A stretch of DNA of 28,589 nucleotides from IMG/VR virus record IMGVR_UViG_3300044952_000372, positions 1 through 28,589 of that record. One strand, 5' to 3'. Below the pieces are notes generated by a model that had not been told where the DNA came from, did no database searches, and saw only the letters and a program-made list of their open reading frames with translations. The first letter of the stretch is position 1. Each line of letters opens with the position of its first letter. This document shows, in pieces, positions 22,310 through 28,162 of this stretch. The translations under genes were made by a program, and so were the position numbers. Source of the stretch: a virus.

Positions 22310-24582
22310 ATTTTATTACTTACTTGGAACGTATCGCGCCTGAAGGCGAAAGTATCCTTTTGGTCAAACAAATTGCTAAAGATAACGGTCAGTTTGCATG
22401 GCCTGCGTATCTTCCTTCTCGATACGATGGCAAGGGCGCATGGTATGGCAATACCGCGTCGTTTATCACGTCACGTTTTAAAGATGGTAAACCGTCTGCG
22501 AGTGCGGGCAACTGCGAGTACGTTGCTTTTCTCGTGCTTGACGACATCGGCACCAAGAGTTTGCGTCCTCCTATCGAGCCGACATGGATAATGGAAACCT
22601 CACCGCAGAATTACCAGTGGGGATACACTTTCGCGCTTGATGATATGCCCACTAAAGGTGAGTTCAGCGCGGCTATTAAAGCAATCGCTGACGCTGGCTA
22701 TACTGACAGTGGCGCGATTAACCCCGTGCGTAATTTTCGCCTTCCTGCGTCAGTGAATTTGAAGCCTGACCGTGCGTCGTTCAAATCTATCCTTGTAGAG
22801 TTTCACCCTGAGCGTGAATTTACCCTCGCGCAGATATGTGCCGCGCTTGATGTTCACCCCGCTGACGCTGACACCGCGTTTGTTCGCCCAATGGCTATCA
22901 TTGACACAGGCAACGATGAAGTGCTGGAGTGGTTGTCTTCTCGTGGCGATATTTTAGAGTCTGCTAACGCTGAGGGGTGGGTTGGCGTAGTTTGCCCTAA
23001 CCATGCTGAACACACCGACGGGCAGTTGATGGGCAGATACCATCCGCTTAACCGCGCTTACTGTTGCTTTCATGGGCATTGCTCGTTGTGGGACAGCCGT
23101 GTTTACCTCGCGTGGGTAGCTGAGATGGGCGGCCCTAAGCACTCACATGGTCTTCGTGAAGAAATATTGGCAGAGGTCATGCACACAGCGATTGGCAAAC
23201 TTGAACCCACTGATATGTTCAGCACTGACGCGGCGGCGGCTATCATTGCAGAAGTCGAGCAGAAGGAAATCGCGCGGCTTGAAAAGGCGGAGTGGTATCA
23301 ACGTTTTGCTTACGTCATGTCAGACGATTCTTACTTCGATTTGCAAAACCGCCGTGAGTTTTCACGTCAGACGTTCAACGCCGTGTTTCGTCATGTGTCG
23401 TGCAAAAGTATTCACTCTGACCGCAAGATAGAAGCCGCCATGAGCTTTGACGAGAATCGTCAGGTGATGGGCGCTAGAGTGCTGGCAGGTATCACTTTTG
23501 CCGCTGGTGACTCGGTAATTGCTATGCGTGACGGTGAATTGTATGGCAACCGCTGGCGTGACGCCCGTCCAGATTCATCTCGTGGCGGAAATTTGGGTGG
23601 CGATATATCCTTGTGGCTTGACCACTGTAAATCGCTTGTTCCTGACGAGCGTGAGCTGGAACACATTTGGGATTACATGGCATTCAAGGTGCAGAATCCA
23701 CGCGTTAAGATTAACCACGCTATTCTTCACGCTGGTGGTCAAGGTATTGGTAAGGATACAATGTATGCCCCGTTCATTTACGCCGTGTGCGGCCCTCATT
23801 TGCGCAATTATTCGCTTATGTCTACTGACACCATTCAGTCCGCGTGGGGCTATCATTTAGAAGCAGAGGTTATTGTTATTAATGAGCTTAAAGAAGCCGA
23901 CAGCGCCGCTCGTAGAATGCTTGCCAACAAACTTAAGCCTGTCATTGCCGCGCCACCTGAGATGCTATCTGTTAACCGTAAAGGCCTTGCCCCGTATAAC
24001 CTTGTAAACCGTCTTGCTGTGCTTGCGTTCTCTAATGACCGTGTACCGTTGTCACTTGAAAGCGGCGACCGTCGTTGGTTTGCCACTTGGAGTACGGCGG
24101 AGCGCTTGCCTCCGCAATCGGCTACCGCTATATGGAAATGGTTTAATGACGGCGGCGGGTATGACCTTATTGCCAACTGGTTGTTCTTGCGTGATGTGTC
24201 TGCGTTCAACCCTGCTGCGCCTGCGCCTATGACAGACTTTAAAATGTCACTTGTGCAGAATGGTATGTCTGCGGTTGAGTCGTCGCTTCTTGACATGATT
24301 ACGCTGCGTATGGGTGAGTTTGCATCCGGTGTGATTGCCTCTCCCTTTCAAGCCATCTGTGAACGCGCCGCTATGTCGTTTGGCAGTAAACAATTTCCAC
24401 CTGCTGCTTTGTTTCATGCACTTGAAGAAGCTGGGTGGGCTGATATGGGAATGTGCAATTCGCGCTCGTCTAAGACTAAGAAGCACGTCTTTTGCGCACC
24501 TGAAAACGCGCACATGAGCAAGTCTGCGCTGCGTGACATGGCAGAGCAGAAACCTGTTGCAAAAGTTGTAGCGATTAAGTAG
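22306..24582 (+). CDS. Primase-helicase, RepB/AEP-like N-terminus with DUF5906/VapE-type ATPase
   Basis: A 758-residue protein; ATG 22306 overlaps the polymerase TGA (the longer frame from 22249 is polymerase shadow). Residues ~20-190 resemble a primase domain of the RepB/archaeo-eukaryotic type: WIMETSPQNYQWGY, then INPVRNFRLPASVNLKP. A zinc-binding segment follows: CPNH (230-233) and CCFHGHC (253-259). The C-terminal half is a helicase: Walker A GGQGIGKDT (477-485), VIVINELKEADS, then NRKGLAPYNLVNRLAVLAFSNDRVPL and DRRWFATW, as in DUF5906/VapE proteins. It probably unwinds DNA and makes primers for the adjacent polymerase. It is the last gene before a strong terminator. Confidence 0.88.
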   Translation: MNFITYLERIAPEGESILLVKQIAKDNGQFAWPAYLPSRYDGKGAWYGNTASFITSRFKDGKPSASAGNCEYVAFLVLDDIGTKSLRPPIEPTWIMETSPQNYQWGYTFALDDMPTKGEFSAAIKAIADAGYTDSGAINPVRNFRLPASVNLKPDRASFKSILVEFHPEREFTLAQICAALDVHPADADTAFVRPMAIIDTGNDEVLEWLSSRGDILESANAEGWVGVVCPNHAEHTDGQLMGRYHPLNRAYCCFHGHCSLWDSRVYLAWVAEMGGPKHSHGLREEILAEVMHTAIGKLEPTDMFSTDAAAAIIAEVEQKEIARLEKAEWYQRFAYVMSDDSYFDLQNRREFSRQTFNAVFRHVSCKSIHSDRKIEAAMSFDENRQVMGARVLAGITFAAGDSVIAMRDGELYGNRWRDARPDSSRGGNLGGDISLWLDHCKSLVPDERELEHIWDYMAFKVQNPRVKINHAILHAGGQGIGKDTMYAPFIYAVCGPHLRNYSLMSTDTIQSAWGYHLEAEVIVINELKEADSAARRMLANKLKPVIAAPPEMLSVNRKGLAPYNLVNRLAVLAFSNDRVPLSLESGDRRWFATWSTAERLPPQSATAIWKWFNDGGGYDLIANWLFLRDVSAFNPAAPAPMTDFKMSLVQNGMSAVESSLLDMITLRMGEFASGVIASPFQAICERAAMSFGSKQFPPAALFHALEEAGWADMGMCNSRSSKTKKHVFCAPENAHMSKSALRDMAEQKPVAKVVAIK

Positions 24583-24621
24583 ACTAGTTGCAACAATTCT
24601 CTCTAATTGTTAGTTCATGTG

Positions 24622-24660
24622 TTCCTCAATTATTTGCTCGGATAATTGGGGAATTTTTTT
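24622..24660 (+). terminator. Strong rho-independent terminator of the replication operon
   Basis: A 12-bp stem, TTCCTCAATTAT (24622-24633) with ATAATTGGGGAA (24642-24653) including one G-U, has loop TTGCTCGG and seven T at 24654-24660. It follows the primase-helicase gene by 40 bases. Confidence 0.9.
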
Positions 24661-24668
24661 GGCATTTG

Positions 24669-24860
24669 GTTTCGTGGCGAAATTTTGCAAATCGTTTCGT
24701 GGTAAATTTTTGACGTTCATTAGATTTGAAATCCTAGCCCCTACCAGAATTGAAATCCTGAGCCTTCATATATACGCGTTTCATCGCGTTCACGCGTGAT
24801 TTTACGCGCGCGCTTGTCATTAAATAAGGTGTTTTTATAGCCTTTATTGGCTTGTCATTA
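24669..24860. repeat. Three pairs of short direct repeats in noncoding DNA
   Basis: GTTTCGTGG occurs at 24669-24677 and 24694-24702 (25-bp offset), TTGAAATCCT at 24726-24735 and 24750-24759 (24-bp offset), and GCTTGTCATTA at 24812-24822 and 24850-24860 (38-bp offset). They lie between terminators, so they may be binding sites or remnants of duplications. Their function is unknown. Confidence 0.6.
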
Positions 24861-24938
24861 GCTGATTGAATGATAGGTAATAGGCTAGTATTGCTAAACT
24901 ATTTATTGCAGTCTATAGACCGTTAAATGGTAGGCAAT

Positions 24939-24960
24939 AAAAAAGGCCTGTTAAGGCCTT
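24939..24960 (-). terminator. Weak terminator of the clamp operon, minus strand
   Basis: Read on the minus strand, AAGGCC and GGCCTT (stem positions 24960-24955 and 24948-24943) enclose TTAACA and are followed by a T run complementary to the A run at 24939-24944. It would act as a back-up after the bidirectional terminator next to it. Confidence 0.6.
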
Positions 24961-24978
24961 GCAATTGTTTGAGGCAAT

Positions 24979-25008
24979 AAAAAACCCGCTTGCTATCGCG
25001 GGTTTTTT
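24979..25008. terminator. Bidirectional rho-independent terminator
   Basis: Stem CCCGC (24985-24989) with GCGGG (24998-25002), loop TTGCTATC, is flanked by six A (24979-24984) and six T (25003-25008), so it can stop transcription from both sides. It lies directly after the last tiny gene of the clamp operon and faces the end of the replication operon. Confidence 0.9.
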
Positions 25009-25010
25009 GT

Positions 25011-25073
25011 TTAGTTTTCCAGTAATATCGCCAAAACGGCAAACTTTACCAGTATCAAAAATATTATTATCAT
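25011..25073 (-). CDS. 20-residue hydrophobic peptide, last gene of the clamp operon
   Basis: ATG 25073 encodes a 20-residue peptide (MIIIFLILVKFAVLAILLEN), one hydrophobic helix with a single Lys. It ends two bases before the bidirectional terminator, which fits a real last cistron. The ribosome site is weak (GAGAT). It is too short for routine gene calling. It may be a membrane toxin-like or regulatory peptide, or chance. Confidence 0.4.
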   Translation of the reverse strand: MIIIFLILVKFAVLAILLEN

Positions 25074-25082
25074 TTTGTTATC

Positions 25083-25178
25083 TCATGGTTGAAATAATAC
25101 GATTAATTCTGCGACAAAAATAACGGTAAAAACTGCAGTTGCTATGCTACCCATAACCACGTCATAAAAATTTTTCAT
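25083..25178 (-). CDS. 31-residue membrane peptide coupled to the clamp gene
   Basis: ATG 25178 overlaps the clamp stop (ATGA). The peptide starts MKNFYDVVMGSIATAVFTVI and continues as one membrane helix ending LIVLFQP. Tight coupling to the clamp stop supports translation. No family is recognised. It could localise a host-directed activity to the membrane. Confidence 0.55.
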   Translation of the reverse strand: MKNFYDVVMGSIATAVFTVIFVAELIVLFQP

Positions 25179-26140
25179 AATCTCATACCCATGATAATAC
25201 TAGTTTGAAACGTATCACGATTAATTTGAATTAAGCTATCACGAAAACTTAGCATAATGTTTTCGTCTTTATAGCATTCGAGCGCGTTAAGTAAGTAACC
25301 AACGTCGATACCTTCACTTGTTTTTGTGCCACTTGAATGAATGAATGGTACGCTTGCAAGCGTGTCACCGTGGTGATTAAAATCTAATGATTTATCGGTA
25401 ACAGTTAAAACCACGCCTTGCAATTTGGGTGGTAAAAACGGCGTGACATCCTTTATCGCTTGTATTAACGCTTTTTTATTAACGTCGATATCGCCGTTAA
25501 TTGATGTTTGGAATACTTTTGAAAAATCGGGGTATCGGTGGTCAATTAACCGCGTTTCAATAGTCCAGTCTTCGCCTGTAAATTTAGCGTGAGTTTCTGT
25601 AACTGTCATTAAACAAGATGTTTTAATCTTGCTCAATATGAGTAGTGCTTCACTTGGAATTAACGCGCTAAAATCAGGACCCGTTTCGCCGATAGCTGTA
25701 TTCATAATGAGCTGATGCCCGTCACTGCCAACCACTTGCAATTTATGATTGTCACGCTTAAATTGCATGCCTTTTAAATAATATCTGATTTCGTTAGCCT
25801 TACCCGTCATCTTTAACCATTTAGCATTTATAAAACCGGCGGGTATATGCTGAATACCAACAAGTTTATTATCATCTTTAACGCCCTGAAAAAACGCGCG
25901 TTCAGATAGTGGCAACGCGTTGCCTTTTACAGTTAGATCCGCAGCAATGTCGGTTAACTTGAACGCCTTGATTTTAGATAATTCTAAGACCGCGTTAACG
26001 TTATGATGTTTGTATAATTCAACACTTAGCATGCCAGTGTTAATCTTTACGCAATCACTTTCAAACTTTGCAACGTGATACCCTGCAGCTCGTTCTTTTA
26101 ATGCTTGTTTTACTACTTCGGCGAAAATTATATTTTTCAT
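25175..26140 (-). CDS. dnaN-like: DnaN-type beta sliding clamp
   Basis: A 321-residue homologue of the bacterial DNA polymerase III beta clamp. I choose ATG 26140, with AAAGG upstream; the upstream extension to 26182 lacks one. Motifs match DnaN: RYYLKGMQF (119-127), VVGSDGHQL (136-144, cf. ATDGHRL), a second-domain IPSEALLIL (161-169), RLIDHRYPDF (197-206, cf. RLIDGRFPDY), YLLNALECYKDENIMLSF (282-299), and the C-terminal IIMGMRL, equivalent to the VMPMRL of bacterial clamps. The N-terminal ~90 residues are diverged, and the protein is ~45 shorter than E. coli DnaN (366). It should form a dimeric ring that tethers polymerase. No clamp loader is in the window, so it would use the host's. Confidence 0.9.
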   Translation of the reverse strand: MKNIIFAEVVKQALKERAAGYHVAKFESDCVKINTGMLSVELYKHHNVNAVLELSKIKAFKLTDIAADLTVKGNALPLSERAFFQGVKDDNKLVGIQHIPAGFINAKWLKMTGKANEIRYYLKGMQFKRDNHKLQVVGSDGHQLIMNTAIGETGPDFSALIPSEALLILSKIKTSCLMTVTETHAKFTGEDWTIETRLIDHRYPDFSKVFQTSINGDIDVNKKALIQAIKDVTPFLPPKLQGVVLTVTDKSLDFNHHGDTLASVPFIHSSGTKTSEGIDVGYLLNALECYKDENIMLSFRDSLIQINRDTFQTSIIMGMRL

Positions 26141-26181
26141 TTTTAAGCCTTTATTTTTATTAGGTGCAAAATTACACCGCA

Positions 26182-26206
26182 TAACGCGCTATTACTAACG
26201 CGCTAT
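26182..26206. repeat. 11-bp direct repeat upstream of the clamp gene
   Basis: TAACGCGCTAT is present at 26182-26192 and 26196-26206, a 14-bp period, in the 78-base gap ahead of the clamp start. It could be an operator or promoter element for the clamp; no clear -10/-35 pair is seen on the minus strand. Confidence 0.5.
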
Positions 26207-26218
26207 ACGTCGGAATCT

Positions 26219-26377
26219 TTACACGTTCCACGCCCTGCAAGCGCGGCGACTTATATAATATTCCGCGCTGCTATCTGATAGTTGATACTCGCTAAGCATA
26301 ACGCGCGCTTCTTTTATAGTTTCAAACGCGTCAACTGTTTCAAGATACCCGTCACTTTTACGCTGTATGTAAATCAT
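26219..26377 (-). CDS. 52-residue conserved phage protein
   Basis: ATG 26377 overlaps the stop of the preceding gene (ATGA). The product contains DGYLETVDAFETIKEARVML, SEYQLSDSSAEYYISRR and ends CRAWNV. I recall many short phage proteins with the same layout (T/VDxFET, LxEYxLSDxSAxYYxSxRxCxxW). They are hypothetical proteins with no known role, common in phages of proteobacteria. It lies in the clamp operon, so it is probably expressed early. Confidence 0.75.
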   Translation of the reverse strand: MIYIQRKSDGYLETVDAFETIKEARVMLSEYQLSDSSAEYYISRRACRAWNV

Positions 26378-26652
26378 AGCGCAGCCCCTATTTTCGACGC
26401 GTCAAAACAAAATGAATATCCGCGGCCATCGGCGCTGTCACCATATCGCATATTGTCTAAATTCCAGGCTAATTTATTTTTCTCTATTAAGGCTTTTACA
26501 GCTTCAAAATGACAGTCAACGCCGTCAAATTCATGCGGGTATGGAATAGTCGCCTGAAAACCTTTAAAATCGCCATGCGCCGCTGTATAGGCTTTAATTC
26601 TACTACCGCGTGAATTTGAAGTGGGTAGATATTTAGTGTGTATTGCAATCAT
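26374..26652 (-). CDS. Conserved phage hypothetical protein
   Basis: A 92-residue protein beginning MIAIHTKYLPTSNSRGSRIK, followed by AYTAAHGDFKGFQATIPYPH, HFEAVKALIEK and GRGYSFCFD. Similar small proteins occur in many phages next to the 52-residue protein encoded downstream; the function is unknown. AGAGAGAGAG precedes ATG 26652 and probably acts as ribosome site. A stable hairpin lies 33 bases upstream, between this gene and the preceding one. Confidence 0.75.
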   Translation of the reverse strand: MIAIHTKYLPTSNSRGSRIKAYTAAHGDFKGFQATIPYPHEFDGVDCHFEAVKALIEKNKLAWNLDNMRYGDSADGRGYSFCFDASKIGAAL

Positions 26653-26684
26653 TTTATCACTCTCTCTCTTTATTGTTAGTTGTT

Positions 26685-26707
26685 GCGCGGTCAGCTCATG
26701 ACCGCGC
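26685..26707. other. Stable hairpin between two genes of the clamp operon
   Basis: GCGCGGTCA (26685-26693) and TGACCGCGC (26699-26707) form a perfect 9-bp stem with a five-base loop, and no T run follows on either strand. It would be formed in the mRNA of the minus operon between genes 26714-26914 and 26374-26652, perhaps stabilising one end or acting as a protein-binding site. Confidence 0.75.
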
Positions 26708-26713
26708 GTCAGG

Positions 26714-26914
26714 TTAAATGAATCTGATTTTAAATTTTAAATTATCGATTACTAATACTTCATTAGTGTGTAGCATTGCATTCAATGTTTTACTAACAGT
26801 TAATATTTCGTTTGTCGTTACGCAATCAAAAGTAATTGTGTTTTTATCGCTATCAAACGCGGTAACATTTAAACCTTGCGCGAGTAAAGCGGTATAAATA
26901 GCTAATGTGTTCAT
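26714..26914 (-). CDS. Small hypothetical protein, first gene of the clamp operon
   Basis: A 66-residue protein starting at ATG 26914 with AGAGAG about nine bases upstream. The sequence (MNTLAIYTALLAQGLNVTAF, then NTITFDCVTTNEI and DNLKFKIRFI) suggests a small alpha/beta domain. No family is recognised. It follows a well-formed promoter and is the first product of this operon. Confidence 0.65.
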   Translation of the reverse strand: MNTLAIYTALLAQGLNVTAFDSDKNTITFDCVTTNEILTVSKTLNAMLHTNEVLVIDNLKFKIRFI

Positions 26915-26940
26915 GATGTTCTCTCTATAGTGTGGTTAGT

Positions 26941-27329
26941 GTAGGCAGTCATCAAAATGGATGACTTGCAAAGAATTATACAGCAATAAAATTTAAATGC
27001 AATACTTTATTTTGCGAATAAGTGTTTTGTAGGTAGTGGTAGGCATTATGTAGGTAGTTTAAAGGGTGATCGACTGCCCACGCGCAAGCCCACGCCGTGC
27101 TTGTCTTGGCGGCAATGTGGTTAGTTGTGGGTAGTATATTTATTATAAGATAAGAATTATATAATATACCATAATAATAATAAGGTATATAATAATATAT
27201 ATAAAAGACGTGCGGAAGAAGTATTGCCCACAACTGACTACAACGGCGCAAACCCGCGCCAACACTGGGAGGAGGCGTAGGCAGTCACCCTGTTTTTAAT
27301 TGCCTACATATACCTACTTGACTGCCTAC
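26941..27329. repeat. GTAGGYAGT iteron cluster around an AT-rich core (origin candidate)
   Basis: Forward copies lie at 26941-26950 (GTAGGCAGTC), 27029-27037 (GTAGGTAGT), 27039-27047 (GTAGGCATT), 27050-27058 (GTAGGTAGT) and 27277-27286 (GTAGGCAGTC). Reverse copies lie at 27298-27307, 27311-27317 and 27320-27329 (GACTGCCTAC). Variants with GTGGG occur at 27072-27081 (reverse), 27127-27135 and ~27223-27232 (reverse). AGTTGTGGG (27123-27131) and its complement (27227-27235) flank an AT-rich stretch with a GGTATAT inverted repeat. Confidence 0.65.
26947..26980 (-). promoter_or_regulatory. Promoter of the clamp operon with downstream palindromic operator
   Basis: On the minus strand there is a perfect TATAAT (26980-26975); a TTGCAT 16 bp upstream is only a partial -35. 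Just downstream of the likely start, AGTCATC (26947-26953) and GATGACT (26960-26966) form a perfect palindrome with a six-base spacer that overlaps an iteron, so origin-binding protein could also repress this promoter. Confidence 0.55.
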
Positions 27330-27334
27330 ACTAT

Positions 27335-27425
27335 CAGGGCAGACAGCAGGGCAGACAGCAGGGCAGGCAGCAGGCAGCAGGGCAGGCAGCAGGCAGCAGG
27401 GCAGGCAGCAGGGCAGGCAGCAGGG
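27335..27425 (+). repeat. CAGGGCAGRCAG / CAGGCAG tandem array
   Basis: The order of units is 12-12-12-7-12-7-12-12 plus a 5-base remnant: CAGGGCAGACAG twice, then CAGGGCAGGCAG, CAGGCAG, CAGGGCAGGCAG, CAGGCAG, CAGGGCAGGCAG twice, CAGGG. Seven-base units are the 12-mer lacking GGCAG. The array is noncoding and strand-asymmetric (few T). It lies next to the iterons. Confidence 0.95.
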
Positions 27426-27455
27426 TAAGCCTTATAAATCAATGACATACAATAA

Positions 27456-27672
27456 CGTCAAATAATTGACACTTAACCTTAAGCCCCTGCAACCCGCGTA
27501 TTTCGTAGCTTTCAGCGATAGGGGGGGGTTAAAATAAAAAATAAAACGCAGGCGGGGAGGACTTGACAAGACGACTGGCGGGGGCATTATCTCCAACGTT
27601 TGCATTTTTCCTATACTAATTGCATTTTCCATATATACCGTCAAATAAATGACACAACGTCAAATAAATGAC
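27456..27672. promoter_or_regulatory. Three GTCA-N6-TGAC operator-like sites
   Basis: CGTCAAATAATTGAC is at 27456-27470 and CGTCAAATAAATGAC at 27639-27653 and 27658-27672; the last two are 19 bp apart. The arms GTCA/TGAC are inverted repeats, as for a dimeric regulator. They flank the predicted promoter at 27563-27590 on both sides, so looping control of terS and late transcription is possible. Confidence 0.6.
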
Positions 27673-27686
27673 GCATAGGGGGGGGG
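27531..27686 (+). other. Two homopolymeric G tracts ahead of terS
   Basis: Eight G at 27531-27538 and nine G at 27678-27686, both preceded by ATA. The DNA between them is also G-rich (27552-27584). They may relate to packaging signals, G-quadruplexes or slippage. No function can be read from sequence. Confidence 0.5.
27563..27590 (+). promoter_or_regulatory. Sigma70-like promoter reading toward terS
   Basis: A perfect -35 TTGACA (27563-27568), 16-bp spacer and CATTAT (27585-27590, four of six). Transcription would start near 27597 and give a ~190-base leader before terS, containing two operator-like sites and a G tract. It is the best candidate for the late promoter. Confidence 0.55.
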
Positions 27687-27784
27687 CGTTCATTTTCAAA
27701 GAGGGTGCAAAAGATTCACAGACAAAAAAGCCGTTTCCATATATATTATAAATAATTTTTAACAAGCTAAGGATTCATGCGACC

Positions 27785-28162
27785 ATGCAATCATTTCCAT
27801 ATTCACCAAGAGAATTAAAAGTTACAGAGGCGCGTCTGAGCGCAATTTACGAAGCGTCTGCGCTAGGGCTAAAAGGGGATAAGCTCGCGTTAGCGGCAGG
27901 GCTACTTCCAAGCGAGTATCGGCAGTTGTGCCAACTCGACCCAAACGTTGAGCTGATGGCGATGAAGGGGGCCGCTGACGCAGAGGCGCAAATGGCACGG
28001 GTGCTAAAAGAAGCCGCGCTAGGGGGCGATACAAAGTCGGCGTTAGCAATTCTTCAAAACGTGCATGGGTGGGCAAGCGCTAAGGAGCAGAATAAGGTGG
28101 CGTTTGGCATTACTAACGCGGACGGCACAGCGGCAAGCCTTGTCATCGGGTGGGAATCATGA
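27785..28162 (+). CDS. terS: Terminase small subunit
   Basis: A 125-residue protein immediately before terL, with the composition and length of small terminases. Residues ~14-55 (ARLSAIYEASALGLKGDKLA; AGLLPSEYRQL) fit the N-terminal helix-turn-helix, followed by a helical oligomerisation region (AEAQMARVLKEAALGGDTKS; ALAILQNVHGW). It would recognise the packaging site and recruit TerL. ATG 27785 has AAGGA at a rather long distance (11 bases). The stop overlaps the terL ATG. The identification rests on position and helical pattern. Confidence 0.8.
   Translation: MQSFPYSPRELKVTEARLSAIYEASALGLKGDKLALAAGLLPSEYRQLCQLDPNVELMAMKGAADAEAQMARVLKEAALGGDTKSALAILQNVHGWASAKEQNKVAFGITNADGTAASLVIGWES

Larger units (their letters stand above)
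24583..25010. other. Noncoding region between convergent operons
   Basis: This 428-base stretch separates the primase-helicase gene from the clamp operon. It holds a small hairpin (AACAATT 24592-24598, AATTGTT 24605-24611), a strong plus-strand terminator, several paired direct repeats (24669-24860), a CGCG-rich patch at ~24773-24812 and two further terminators. No coding ORF is supported. Confidence 0.75.
26915..27784. other. 870-bp noncoding control region, probable replication origin
   Basis: No ORF here has a ribosome site and plausible composition. From left to right the region holds the minus promoter with a palindrome, GTAGGYAGT iterons in both orientations, an AT-rich core flanked by AGTTGTGGG inverted repeats, a 12/7-nt tandem array, GTCA-N6-TGAC sites, a sigma70-like promoter, two G tracts and the terS leader. 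The combination of iterons, AT-rich DNA and inverted repeats is what an origin looks like. Confidence 0.6.

Noticed and set aside
24617-24799. 60-aa plus ORF after the primase gene
   Set aside because: It begins inside the terminator hairpin and overlaps direct repeats; no ribosome site.
26976-27251. 91-aa minus ORF in the control region
   Set aside because: It covers the AT-rich core and iterons, its translation is dominated by Tyr/Ile from AT-rich DNA, and it has no ribosome site.
27335-27425. CRISPR-like array
   Set aside because: Units are direct tandem copies of 12 and 7 bases without spacers; this is a tandem repeat.
27432-27644. 70-aa minus ORF upstream of terS
   Set aside because: It runs through operators, promoter and a G tract, with no ribosome site and unnatural composition.
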